The notes beneath the pieces were generated by a model that was given only the letters and a program-made list of their open reading frames with translations, was not told the origin of the DNA and did not search any database. A stretch of 64,000 nucleotides of DNA from Flavobacterium fontis (GTDB lineage Bacteria; Bacteroidota; Bacteroidia; Flavobacteriales; Flavobacteriaceae). The translations under genes and the position numbers were made by a program. The stretch spans positions 1-64,000 of the forward strand of contig NZ_FQVQ01000004.1 in assembly GCF_900129405.1 (NCBI RefSeq), written 5' to 3'. This document shows, in pieces, positions 1 through 8,089 of the stretch (position 1 is its first letter; each line of letters opens with the position of its first letter).

Positions 1-505
1 TTCCAACGAATCCTTTTATATAAAATTCTGGGATATAGTGATGTCTTTTTGAAAGAGTCAATTTTTTAAGGAGTTTCGTTAATATTGCTGGTAACTCGTT
101 TATACCCCCGAAAAAATCAGACCTAAACAAACCATTTGGGTGTATAAGTCTGATTTCATAGGGTTGTATAAAAGTAGTACTTTTTTATAAATCATCAAAC
201 GGACTTTTGATTTTTTGGAGGCTTTTGGTACTTACAGGCATGTAAATCTCCGTGGTTGTATCGCTCTGATGATCCTAAATTACCCGAAGAGATTGCTCAA
301 AATTGACCGCATATGGTATTGATGTCCTTTTAACGCGCCACAAACTTTCCAGTAAGGATTAACGATTTTCCTATCTCCACGCAGTTTCAGAACGAGCCAT
401 ACCACGATCATTCTCATAGTTATAGCACTGATATAGCACTGATATGACACTAGTACACTACCATTCCCCACCCAACACCTCTTATGTATTCCCCCTAAAT
501 CTCGG
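1..505. other. Intergenic stretch without an intact gene
   Basis: Apart from the recombinase remnant, nothing coding is supported here. A 63-codon minus frame at 280-471 lies across the same degraded region and has no recognisable domain. Small features seen are an inverted repeat ATCAGAC/GTCTGAT near 116-154 and two tandem copies of the 11-mer TATAGCACTGA at 421-442. Confidence 0.5.
185..330 (-). pseudogene. Decayed C-terminal remnant of a tyrosine recombinase (integrase)
   Basis: Read on the minus strand, positions 271 down to 185 encode HQSDTTTEIY followed by MPVSTKSLQKIKSPFDDL and a stop. This is the typical C-terminal end of Bacteroidota XerD-like integrases: the LGH box, then TTEIY carrying the nucleophilic tyrosine. 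The preceding Leu-Gly codons (278-273) are in another frame, because one extra base at 272 breaks the LGH motif. Further upstream only scattered similarity remains (an RxS...LRVI stretch) and stops interrupt it, so the gene is not functional. The motif is seen directly; the family assignment rests on its short diagnostic tail. No partner element or attachment site can be recognised. Confidence 0.6.
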
Positions 506-690
506 TTGAAACCTTAAACCTTAAACCTTAAACCTTAAACTTGAAACATGAAACCTGATACTTGACACGAAGCTTTAGCCGACTGATGTAGCGAAGCGAA
601 ATAAACCTGAAACTTTAAACCTGAAACTTTAAACCTGAAACCTGAAACTTTAAACCTGAAACCTGAAACTTGAAACTTGAAACCCAAAAC
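506..690. repeat. Period-7 intergenic array, consensus YTNAAAC
   Basis: Nine heptads run without slip from 506 to 568 (CTTAAAC four times in a row, then TTGAAAC, ATGAAAC and drifting copies). After a 38-base interruption, twelve more follow from 607 to 690, alternating CTGAAAC, TTTAAAC and TTGAAAC. The plus strand is almost free of G outside the third position of the unit. The interruption (569-606) contains a small imperfect hairpin. The array lies just upstream of the gene at 752. Its function is unknown. Confidence 0.85.
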
Positions 691-751
691 CCCTTGCCCA
701 AACCTAAGAATTTCGTTTTCTTTGTAGAAACTAAAATAACCCAAATGCGTT

Positions 752-1273
752 ATGGAAACCGAAAAGTGGATGGAATTGGCTTTGTATACGTTACCCGCCG
801 TCGTGACTGGCGGAGTGGCCTACCTGATGATGCAAAAATTTGTAAACCTTGACGAAAATCGCCGCAAATTCCAATTGCTTCGCGACAACCAAAAACAAGC
901 CTTGCCCATTCGTCTCCAAGCCTACGAACGAATGGCCCTGTTTCTCGAACGGATCAATCCGCTCAAACTCATGATTCGCGTGGCGCCTTTTAGCAACGAC
1001 ACCACCGATTATATGAACCTTTTGATTCAGAATATCGAACAAGAATACGAACACAATGTCACCCAACAAATCTACCTTTCGGATGAAGCCTGGGTGATGG
1101 TAGTCAATGCCAAAAATGCGATTATCCAAAACCTTCGCAACCTAGCCACCGATAGCGAAATCAAAGACGCCGACCAATACCGTATGAAAGTCTTGAGCTC
1201 GTTAATGGAAACCGAATCTGCTTCGCAACTGGCGTTGGAGTTTTTGAAAAGCGAAATCAAAGACTTTATTTGA
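752..1273 (+). CDS. Membrane-anchored conserved hypothetical protein (DUF7935-like)
   Basis: This 173-residue protein has one N-terminal membrane segment (about residues 9-28) and then a soluble, largely helical body rich in charged residues, such as the QALPIRLQAYERM stretch. I recognise it as a small conserved flavobacterial protein, probably the DUF7935 family; no reaction can be proposed. The ATG at 752 is the first in frame and directly precedes the membrane helix. It lies between the period-7 array and the helicase gene, on the same strand as the latter with 76 bases between, so co-transcription is possible. The family name is from memory and unverified. Confidence 0.75.
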   Translation: METEKWMELALYTLPAVVTGGVAYLMMQKFVNLDENRRKFQLLRDNQKQALPIRLQAYERMALFLERINPLKLMIRVAPFSNDTTDYMNLLIQNIEQEYEHNVTQQIYLSDEAWVMVVNAKNAIIQNLRNLATDSEIKDADQYRMKVLSSLMETESASQLALEFLKSEIKDFI

Positions 1274-1349
1274 TAATTCTAAATTATAAATTTCAATGGG
1301 CCGCAGCACAATAGCTTAGCGTCTCAAAAGCTTAGAAGCTAATAAAAAA

Positions 1350-3689
1350 ATGCTTGAACAATATCTCAACCAATTGAATGAAGCGCAACGGGCGCCCGTA
1401 CTGCAAAAAGACGGTCCCATGATGGTGATTGCGGGTGCCGGTTCGGGGAAAACACGCGTGCTGACCATGCGTATCGCCTACCTTATGCACCACGGGGTGG
1501 ATGCCTTCAATATTTTGGCTCTCACTTTTACCAACAAAGCCGCCCGTGAAATGAAGTCGCGTATCGCAGCCATAGTAGGGAGTAACGAAGCGAAAAACCT
1601 CTGGATGGGAACATTTCATTCGGTTTTTGCCAAAATTCTTCGTATCGAAGCCGATAAATTGGGATACCCTTCCAACTTCACGATCTATGATACCCAAGAT
1701 GCCGTGCGGTTGATTTCGGCCATCATCAAAGAGATGCAGTTGGACAAGGATATTTACAAACCCAAGCAAATTTTGGGTCGCATTTCGTCGTACAAAAACT
1801 CACTCATTACCGTTAAAGCGTATTTCAACAACCCCGAACTCCAAGAAGCCGATGCCATGAGCAAAAGGCCGCGAATGGGGGAAATTTATCAAAACTATGT
1901 CGACCGTTGTTTCAAAGCAGGAGCCATGGATTTTGATGATTTGTTGTTAAAAACCAACGAATTGCTGAACCGTTTTCCCGATGTGCTAGCCAAATACCAA
2001 GACCGTTTTCGCTACATCATGGTCGATGAGTACCAAGATACCAACCATTCGCAATACTTGATTGTTCGGGCCTTATCCGATCGATTCCAAAACATCTGTG
2101 TGGTAGGCGATGATGCCCAAAGTATCTATGCCTTCCGCGGTGCCAACATCAACAACATTCTCAATTTCCAAAAGGATTACGATCGGGTGCAAACCTACCG
2201 TTTGGAGCAAAATTACCGTTCGACCAAAAATATCGTAGAGGCAGCCAACACCATTATCGATAAAAATAAAACCAAGTTGGATAAAGTCGTTTGGACAGCC
2301 AATGAACTCGGACCCAAAATTAAGGTACACCGCAGTTTAACCGATAGTGAAGAAGGACGTTATGTGGCCGGAGAAATTTTTGAAATGAAAATGCGCGAGC
2401 AACTCACCAATGGAAAGTTCGCCGTGTTATACCGTACCAATGCGCAATCTCGCGCTATCGAAGATGCGTTGCGCAAACGCGATATTCCCTACCGTATTTA
2501 TGGCGGTTTATCGTTTTACCAACGTAAAGAAATCAAAGACGTATTGTGTTACTTACGCTTGATTATCAATCCCAAAGACGAAGAAGCGTTGATTCGGGTC
2601 ATCAATTATCCCCACCGCGGTATTGGCGATACAACCGTTGAAAAATTAACCATTGCAGCCAACCATTACAAGCGTTCCATTTTTGAAGTGATGGAGCATA
2701 TCGATAAAATTGATTTGAAATTGAATTCGGGAACCAAAAACAAGCTTCACGATTTTGTGAACATGATCAAGAGTTTCCAAATTATTAATGAAAATCAAGA
2801 CGCGTTCTATTTGGCCGAACATGTGACCAAAAAAACGGGCTTAATCCAAGAATTGAAGAAAGACGGTACCCCTGAAGGTGTCGCCCGTGTTGAAAATATC
2901 GAGGAATTGCTCAACGGGATTAAAGATTTTACCGAAGGGCAAAAAGAAGTCGATGGGGCCCGCGGTGCCTTGGCCGAATTTCTTGAAGATGTTGCTCTCG
3001 CCACCGATTTGGACAACGATACCGGCGACGACGATCGCGTGGCATTGATGACCATCCACTTGGCAAAAGGTTTGGAATTCCCCTACGTTTTCATTGTGGG
3101 ATTGGAGGAAGATTTGTTTCCCAGTGCATTGAGTTTGAATACACGCAGTGAACTCGAAGAAGAGCGCCGCTTGTTTTATGTGGCGTTGACCCGCGCCGAA
3201 CACCAAGCCTATCTTACCTATGCCCAATCACGGTACCGTTGGGGGAAACTCACCGATGCCGAACCTTCGCGTTTTATTGAAGAAATCGATCCGCAATACC
3301 TTGAATTTGTCAATCCAGCCGAAACAACAGGCTACCGCTACAAACCCATGATTGATATGGATATTTTTGGCGATGTGGATAAAACCAAATTGCGGTTACA
3401 AAAACCTGTTTCTGGAACGCCGCCCCGTCGTATGCAGGAAGACGAACCCGCCCCAAGTGCCAACATCCGTCGTTTGAAGCCGGTAAATACTAGTGCACCT
3501 TCTTCTTCAACTGGTCTCGGGGATGGTAAACTCGCCATCGGAAATATCGTACTCCACGAACGCTTCGGGAAAGGGGAGGTGCTCAACCTAGAAGGAATCG
3601 GCGGCGATCGTAAAGCGGAAATCAAATTTGACGTAGGGGGTATTAAAAAACTGCTATTGCGTTTTGCCAAACTGGATGTAATTGGCTAA
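1350..3689 (+). CDS. ATP-dependent DNA helicase, PcrA/UvrD family
   Basis: This 779-residue superfamily 1A helicase is a 3'-5' translocase acting in nucleotide excision repair, mismatch repair or replication-fork clearance. Visible motifs are Walker A GAGSGKT (about 29-35), the Walker B DEYQD box (about 225), the GDDAQSIYAFRG motif III, the QNYRST motif IV, and VALTRAEH near residue 610. The C-terminal 70 residues (IVLHERFGKGEV) match the PcrA/UvrD tudor-like tail that contacts RNA polymerase in Gram-positive PcrA. The length is normal. The start is the ATG at 1350, after an A-rich leader. PcrA and UvrD cannot be separated by sequence alone. Confidence 0.95.
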   Translation: MLEQYLNQLNEAQRAPVLQKDGPMMVIAGAGSGKTRVLTMRIAYLMHHGVDAFNILALTFTNKAAREMKSRIAAIVGSNEAKNLWMGTFHSVFAKILRIEADKLGYPSNFTIYDTQDAVRLISAIIKEMQLDKDIYKPKQILGRISSYKNSLITVKAYFNNPELQEADAMSKRPRMGEIYQNYVDRCFKAGAMDFDDLLLKTNELLNRFPDVLAKYQDRFRYIMVDEYQDTNHSQYLIVRALSDRFQNICVVGDDAQSIYAFRGANINNILNFQKDYDRVQTYRLEQNYRSTKNIVEAANTIIDKNKTKLDKVVWTANELGPKIKVHRSLTDSEEGRYVAGEIFEMKMREQLTNGKFAVLYRTNAQSRAIEDALRKRDIPYRIYGGLSFYQRKEIKDVLCYLRLIINPKDEEALIRVINYPHRGIGDTTVEKLTIAANHYKRSIFEVMEHIDKIDLKLNSGTKNKLHDFVNMIKSFQIINENQDAFYLAEHVTKKTGLIQELKKDGTPEGVARVENIEELLNGIKDFTEGQKEVDGARGALAEFLEDVALATDLDNDTGDDDRVALMTIHLAKGLEFPYVFIVGLEEDLFPSALSLNTRSELEEERRLFYVALTRAEHQAYLTYAQSRYRWGKLTDAEPSRFIEEIDPQYLEFVNPAETTGYRYKPMIDMDIFGDVDKTKLRLQKPVSGTPPRRMQEDEPAPSANIRRLKPVNTSAPSSSTGLGDGKLAIGNIVLHERFGKGEVLNLEGIGGDRKAEIKFDVGGIKKLLLRFAKLDVIG

Positions 3690-3712
3690 CTTAACTTCCT
3701 AATTTTCAAGCG

Positions 3713-4333
3713 ATGGCACAATTTGTAAAAATCTACAACGACAATCCCAACGAAGCGGCCCTCAAAAAGGTCGTCGAGGTATTGCGCAACGGCGGAATCA
3801 TCATTTATCCCACGGATACCGTTTATGGTTTGGGCTGCGATATTACCAATACCAAAGCCCTAGAACGGGTGGCCAAACTCAAAGGGATTAAGTTGGAAAA
3901 AGCCAATTTGTCGTTTATTTGTTACGATTTAAGTCACATTTCTGATTATGTGAAGCAAATAGACACGTCGACGTTTAAGTTGTTAAAACGTGCCTTACCT
4001 GGACCCTACACGTTTATTTTACCCGGAAATAATGACTTGCCTAAAGTTTTTAAAAACAAAAAAACGGTCGGAATTCGCGTCCCCGATAACAACATCATTC
4101 GCTCCATTGTCAATACTTTGGGAAATCCTATTATTTCGACGTCCATCCACGATGAAGATGAAGTATTGGAATATTCTACCGATCCAGAGTTGATTTTTGA
4201 AAAATGGCAAAATCTTGTCGACTTGGTCATCGATGGCGGGTATGGCGACAATATGCCTTCTACGGTGATTGATTTGTCGGGCTACGAACCGGTTGTGGTG
4301 CGTGAAGGCAAGGGTTCGCTCGATATTTTATAA
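3713..4333 (+). CDS. L-threonylcarbamoyladenylate synthase, Sua5/YciO/YrdC family
   Basis: This 206-residue single-domain protein carries the YrdC fold signature IYPTDTVYGLGCD near residue 31 and a KLKGIK-like segment after it. The family condenses threonine, bicarbonate and ATP to threonylcarbamoyl-AMP, the first step of t6A37 tRNA modification. TsaE of the same pathway is encoded in this window at 41.9 kb. Some YciO relatives lack the activity, and the short length (no Sua5 C-terminal domain) makes this YrdC- or YciO-like. It starts 23 bases after the helicase stop, so the two are probably one transcript. Confidence 0.88.
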   Translation: MAQFVKIYNDNPNEAALKKVVEVLRNGGIIIYPTDTVYGLGCDITNTKALERVAKLKGIKLEKANLSFICYDLSHISDYVKQIDTSTFKLLKRALPGPYTFILPGNNDLPKVFKNKKTVGIRVPDNNIIRSIVNTLGNPIISTSIHDEDEVLEYSTDPELIFEKWQNLVDLVIDGGYGDNMPSTVIDLSGYEPVVVREGKGSLDIL

Positions 4334-4360
4334 AAAAAAGCGCCTCATAAAGAGACGCTT
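4331..4360 (-). terminator. Rho-independent terminator of the OmpA-lipoprotein gene
   Basis: A 9-bp stem with one mismatch (AAGCGTCTC/GAGGCGCTT on the minus strand) and a 5-base loop is followed by a run of T. It lies between two convergent genes. Confidence 0.7.
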
Positions 4361-4377
4361 GATTGTGGCGTAAGCGA

Positions 4378-5211
4378 TTACTTGCTTAGGTTTTTCATTT
4401 CTTTTTCAATCATATCGTAAAACTGATCGATTTTAGGTAAAATCACAATACGGGTTCTGCGGTTGGTCGCACGATTCTCAGCGGTATTATTATCCACTAA
4501 AGGAATAAATTCACTGCGTCCTGCGGCAATAATTTGCTTCGGATTTACGCCCAAATCTTTGGTCAATACGCGAACAATGGCCGTAGCGCGTTTCACACTC
4601 AAATCCCAGTTGTCAAGCAATATGGCATTTCCAGTAAAAGGAACATTGTCGGTGTGTCCCTCCACCATACATTCAAAATCAGGTTTGTCGTTGATCACCT
4701 TGGCTACTTTGTCCAACACCGATTTGGCCTTGTCGGTCACCACATAACTACCGCTTTTGAATAACATTTTATCGGAGATGTTGATAAAGACAACCCCTTT
4801 TTCTACACTGATGTTAACATCTTGATCGTCAAGACCTACATTTTTCTTCAAACTTGTCACTAAAGCCAAAGTCACGGAGTCTTTCTTGGTCAAAGCGTCT
4901 TGTAAACGATTGATTTTTAAGTCTTTTTCTTTCAAGCTTTCTAAAGAACGCTGTAAATTCTCAGCGCCTTTGGTGGTCAACATCGTAAGTTCTTTGGAGC
5001 TGTTGATCAAGTCGCTGTTGTTCTTTTTCAAATATTCATTCTGCTGACTCAAGGCTTCTTTTTCAGTCAAACAAAGATTCAATTTCATGGTCGTTGAATT
5101 CAACAAATCCTGACATTCTTTGTTTTTTTGTTCCAATTCGGCAATTTTCTTTTTACTGCCGCAAGAAGCTAAAGTTAACGTTGCTAAAGAAAGAAACAAT
5201 ACTTTTCTCAT
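4378..5211 (-). CDS. OmpA-family peptidoglycan-binding lipoprotein
   Basis: This 277-residue protein has a lipoprotein signal peptide with lipobox TLASC (Cys17), then a long coiled coil of about residues 22-115 rich in K, E, Q and N. A C-terminal OmpA/MotB domain occupies about 150-265. The peptidoglycan-binding signature is present (EGHTDNVPF, SVKRA, NRRTRIVILP). It probably anchors the outer membrane to the cell wall. It is transcribed alone, with a terminator after it and a likely -7 box before it. Its exact role beyond wall binding cannot be told. Confidence 0.93.
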   Translation of the reverse strand: MRKVLFLSLATLTLASCGSKKKIAELEQKNKECQDLLNSTTMKLNLCLTEKEALSQQNEYLKKNNSDLINSSKELTMLTTKGAENLQRSLESLKEKDLKINRLQDALTKKDSVTLALVTSLKKNVGLDDQDVNISVEKGVVFINISDKMLFKSGSYVVTDKAKSVLDKVAKVINDKPDFECMVEGHTDNVPFTGNAILLDNWDLSVKRATAIVRVLTKDLGVNPKQIIAAGRSEFIPLVDNNTAENRATNRRTRIVILPKIDQFYDMIEKEMKNLSK

Positions 5212-5234
5212 GGGATATCTTTTTTTGTTTTTTA

Positions 5235-5242
5235 CAAAATTA
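5235..5242 (-). promoter_or_regulatory. Putative -7 box TAATTTTG for the OmpA lipoprotein
   Basis: It matches the Bacteroidota TAnnTTTG element 24 bases upstream of the ATG. A TTG-containing -33 region lies about 25 bases further upstream, which is slightly long. Confidence 0.45.
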
Positions 5243-5289
5243 ACGCTTGTAAAGTGAAATAGAACTACAAAAAGGTTAAGATTTGTTAA

Positions 5290-6279
5290 TTATCGTTCGA
5301 AATACTTCTTTCCTTTAACAAAATAATTCCAAACAATACTGTTCAAAGTATAATAGTCCTTGCGTTGTGGCGCTTTTCGCAAGGCGAGGGTAGCCCTAAT
5401 TTTTCCGTAAAATGAAAAATGCGCTTGTACAATAGCCCACGTGTGCGCCCCTTTTCCTTGTAGTAAAAACTGAATACCCGCAATGCCGTCCAACACCAAG
5501 CGTGCAAAAAGAATGGGAACCAAAGCTTTGGCAGGCAAATTTTTGAGCATCATCGAGAGCGAGTTCCGGAAATTCAAAAAGGTTTTACGTGTGGTTCCTG
5601 TTTTTAAGGTAGCGCCACCCACATGGTACACGACCGAATCGGGAAGGTAATAACAATCATACCCTTGATTGAAAGCGCGCCAACATAAATCGATTTCCTC
5701 TTGATGGGCAAAAAACGACGCATCCAAGCCGCCCAACTGATGATAGACGTCGCGCCGAATGAAAAAACAAGCACCCGTAGCCCAGAAGATTTTTGCCGGA
5801 TGCGGGTATTGATGTTCATCTTTTTCTAGGGTTTCAAAAACACGGCCCCGGCAATACGCATAGCCAAAACGATCGATGAATCCGCCTGCCGCCCCTGCGT
5901 ATTCAAAATAACTTTTGTTTTTATAATCCAATAACTTGGGTTGCGCAATCGCGGTATGGGGATGCGATTCAAAATGGGAAAGTATCGGGTGCAACCAATT
6001 TTCGGTTACTTCAATATCCGAATTGACTAAGGCATAAATAGGTTCTTCCAACTGCAGCAAGGCCTCATTGTAACCTTGAGCAAATCCATAATTACCCGCG
6101 TTTTGTATGATTTTTATAGATGGAAATGTTGCCTTCACAAAGGGCACAGAATCATCGGTAGAGGCATTGTCGACGAGATATACTTGCGCCTCATCGGAAT
6201 GTTGTACCACAGAAGGTAAGAACGTCTCGAGTAACGCTTTTCCATTCCAATTTAAAACAACGACAGCTATAGGTTTCAC
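5290..6279 (-). CDS. Glycosyltransferase family 2
   Basis: This 329-residue GT-A fold enzyme has VVVLNWNGK at the N-terminus, LVDNASTD near residue 36, the acceptor/metal region NSDIE near 88, and a conserved HQEEIDLCWR segment near 195 typical of rhamnosyltransferase-like GT2 proteins. A weakly hydrophobic C-terminal segment may associate with the membrane. It probably transfers a sugar onto a surface polysaccharide or glycolipid; donor and acceptor are unknown. The start codon is GTG (6279), chosen because MKPIAVVVLNWNG is the usual start of the fold. It begins 3 bases after the stop of the HSDR_N gene, so the two are one transcript. Confidence 0.9.
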   Translation of the reverse strand: MKPIAVVVLNWNGKALLETFLPSVVQHSDEAQVYLVDNASTDDSVPFVKATFPSIKIIQNAGNYGFAQGYNEALLQLEEPIYALVNSDIEVTENWLHPILSHFESHPHTAIAQPKLLDYKNKSYFEYAGAAGGFIDRFGYAYCRGRVFETLEKDEHQYPHPAKIFWATGACFFIRRDVYHQLGGLDASFFAHQEEIDLCWRAFNQGYDCYYLPDSVVYHVGGATLKTGTTRKTFLNFRNSLSMMLKNLPAKALVPILFARLVLDGIAGIQFLLQGKGAHTWAIVQAHFSFYGKIRATLALRKAPQRKDYYTLNSIVWNYFVKGKKYFER

Positions 6280-6282
6280 GGA

Positions 6283-6732
6283 CTATAAAGTTTTAAATTC
6301 AGGTAAATCAGGTAAAAAAACATACGTCTGCGCCTCAAAATCCATTTGACAAAAATAATGCTCCAATCCGTTGGTGACCATCAAATACTTGGCACGTAGC
6401 ACCAAATTGTACCGCGCAATTTGATCAAAAACTGCTTGGGTAATTTTTACCTCAGGCGCTTTGCATTCGACTAAAACGGAAATACCTCCATCCCGCTGAA
6501 AAACAACTACATCGTATCGTTTAGTTAAACCATTTTGTGCAATAGATTTTTCAACATTAATATAGGAAATCGGAATTTTTTTTACCTCCTGTAAATACCG
6601 AACGGTATGTTGTCGAACCCATTCTTCGGGGGTTAAGACTACAAATTTTTTCCGGATAGCGTCAAATATTGCCGTTTTATTTTCACTATTTTTGAGGCGA
6701 AAGGAAAACGGTGGAAAATTGAGTGCTTGCAT
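6283..6732 (-). CDS. Orphan HSDR_N-type PD-(D/E)xK nuclease-fold protein
   Basis: This 149-residue protein resembles the N-terminal nuclease domain of type I restriction R subunits (HSDR_N). The putative active site is DVVVF followed by VECKAPE (the D...ExK pattern). No helicase, specificity or methylase gene is near, so this is a stand-alone domain, as is common in Bacteroidota. The longest frame begins at 6774, but the ATG at 6732 (MQALNFP) is the conserved start. A TAnnTTTG box on this strand at 6737-6744 also leaves room only for that start, with an almost leaderless mRNA. It diverges from holA and is followed by the glycosyltransferase gene. Confidence 0.85.
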   Translation of the reverse strand: MQALNFPPFSFRLKNSENKTAIFDAIRKKFVVLTPEEWVRQHTVRYLQEVKKIPISYINVEKSIAQNGLTKRYDVVVFQRDGGISVLVECKAPEVKITQAVFDQIARYNLVLRAKYLMVTNGLEHYFCQMDFEAQTYVFLPDLPEFKTL

Positions 6733-6779
6733 GGAGCAAAAGTACACTTTTTTCATCGCAAGCCAAGGAAACAAAAACT

Positions 6780-7784
6780 ATGGAGGAAGCGGTAAATATC
6801 ATCAATGCGATAAAAAGTGGAACGATAGCCCCAATTTATTTTTTAATGGGGGAAGAATCGTATTACATTGATATTATTACAGATTACATTGAAGATCACT
6901 TGCTCACTGAGGATGAAAAGGGTTTCAATCAGATGGTGTTGTACGGACGGGATACCACCATTGAAGATGTTATTGCACAAGCCAAAAGGTATCCCATGAT
7001 GGCCGAACGCCAAGTAGTGATAGTCAAGGAAGCTCAAGAATTGGTGCGGACTATCGATAAATTAGAATCCTACGCCGAAAATCCCCAGCCCACCACGGTA
7101 TTGGTTTTAGCCTACAAATACAAAACCTTAGATAAACGCAAAAAAGTTACCAAAGCCTTAGAAAAAAACGGGGTAGTGTTTGAAAGTAAAAAACTCTACG
7201 AAAATCATGTCGCTACATGGATAACCCGCGTGATTAAGGGCAAAGGATTGGGTATCGAACCCAAAGCGGCGGCGATGTTGGTGGAGTTTTTAGGAAACGA
7301 TTTAAGTCGTATCAGTAATGAACTCGATAAATTGAAAATCATTTTTCCGCCAGGACATACGGTGACGGCCAATGATATAGAGGTGAATATTGGGTTTAGC
7401 AAGGATTACAACAATTTTGAACTTCGAACAGCCATAGGGGAGCGGAATGAGAAAAAAGCCTATCGCATTGCCCAGTATTTTGCTCAAAATTCGAAGGACA
7501 ATCCGTTAGTGGTTACTACCGCCATGGTTTTCTCCTATTTCACCCAAGTATTGCAATACCATGGATTAAAAGATAAAAGTCAGGCCAATGTCGCTAAGGT
7601 GTTGCGAATTAGTCCATTTTTTGTAAAAGATTACGAACTGGCCGCCCGTCATTACCCGATGAAAAAAGTATCGGCTATTGTTGCCAAACTCCGTGAAGTG
7701 GATGCCAAAGGAAAAGGGGTAGGAGCCAATTCCATTTCGCATGCCGATTTGTTAAAGGAATTGTTAGTGACAATTTTCAATTGA
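6780..7784 (+). CDS. holA: DNA polymerase III subunit delta
   Basis: This 334-residue clamp-loader delta subunit opens the beta sliding clamp and belongs to the delta-tau-delta' complex. Family features are the N-terminal IYFLMGEESYYIDII, the YGRDTTIEDVIAQAKRYPMM segment that includes the clamp-binding region, and VLVLAYKYKTLDKR in the degenerate AAA+ core. The frame is open to 6723, but the ATG at 6780 (MEEAVNII) is the natural start and clears the divergent HSDR_N promoter. Length is normal for the family. Confidence 0.92.
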   Translation: MEEAVNIINAIKSGTIAPIYFLMGEESYYIDIITDYIEDHLLTEDEKGFNQMVLYGRDTTIEDVIAQAKRYPMMAERQVVIVKEAQELVRTIDKLESYAENPQPTTVLVLAYKYKTLDKRKKVTKALEKNGVVFESKKLYENHVATWITRVIKGKGLGIEPKAAAMLVEFLGNDLSRISNELDKLKIIFPPGHTVTANDIEVNIGFSKDYNNFELRTAIGERNEKKAYRIAQYFAQNSKDNPLVVTTAMVFSYFTQVLQYHGLKDKSQANVAKVLRISPFFVKDYELAARHYPMKKVSAIVAKLREVDAKGKGVGANSISHADLLKELLVTIFN

Positions 7785-7818
7785 GTTTTTTTCCGATATT
7801 TGCCTTCCGATTAAAAAA

Positions 7819-8010
7819 ATGAAAACGATGGCAATGAATAAAAATACAGTACTCGGTTGGGCAACACTCATTATGATTATCATGGGATTATTGCTCATCG
7901 GTTTGGGCGTTTTTCGCTACAATGAAATCGCAGGTTGGGGCTTTGGCGCTGTCGGGGTTGGATTTTTAGCCAATGCATGGGTGTTCAGCTCGTTGAAAGG
8001 AAGAGTATAG
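7819..8010 (+). CDS. Small two-helix membrane protein (CAL67264-like)
   Basis: A 63-residue protein with two hydrophobic segments, about 14-32 and 40-58, with a turn around RYNEIAGWGFG. It resembles a short flavobacterial membrane-protein family I know as CAL67264; no function is known. ATGs at 7819, 7828 and 7834 are all possible; MNKNTVLGW at 7834 looks most conserved. A near-consensus -7 box (GATATTTG) lies just upstream around 7796. It is followed by the period-7 array and ettA. Confidence 0.7.
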   Translation: MKTMAMNKNTVLGWATLIMIIMGLLLIGLGVFRYNEIAGWGFGAVGVGFLANAWVFSSLKGRV

Positions 8011-8021
8011 GGGGATTTAAA

Positions 8022-8084
8022 TTCCAATATCTAACTACTAACGTCTAACGACCAAAAACTAACAACTAATATCTAAAATCTAAA
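8022..8084. repeat. Period-7 array, consensus NNCYAAN, upstream of ettA
   Basis: Nine consecutive heptads with no phase slip: TTCCAAT, ATCTAAC, TACTAAC, GTCTAAC, GACCAAA, AACTAAC, AACTAAT, ATCTAAA, ATCTAAA. It ends six bases before the ATG of ettA, so it forms its 5' leader if transcription starts upstream. The plus strand has only two G in 63 bases. Confidence 0.85.
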
Positions 8085-8089
8085 CGCAT

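Noticed and set aside
280..471. 63-codon minus-strand frame in the first intergenic region
   Set aside because: It overlaps the degraded recombinase region, has no domain, and its end lies just upstream of the fossil tail in a different frame.
506..690. CRISPR or telomere-like array
   Set aside because: Units are 7 bases with no spacers; there are no cas genes, and a CRISPR needs repeats of about 24-40 bases.
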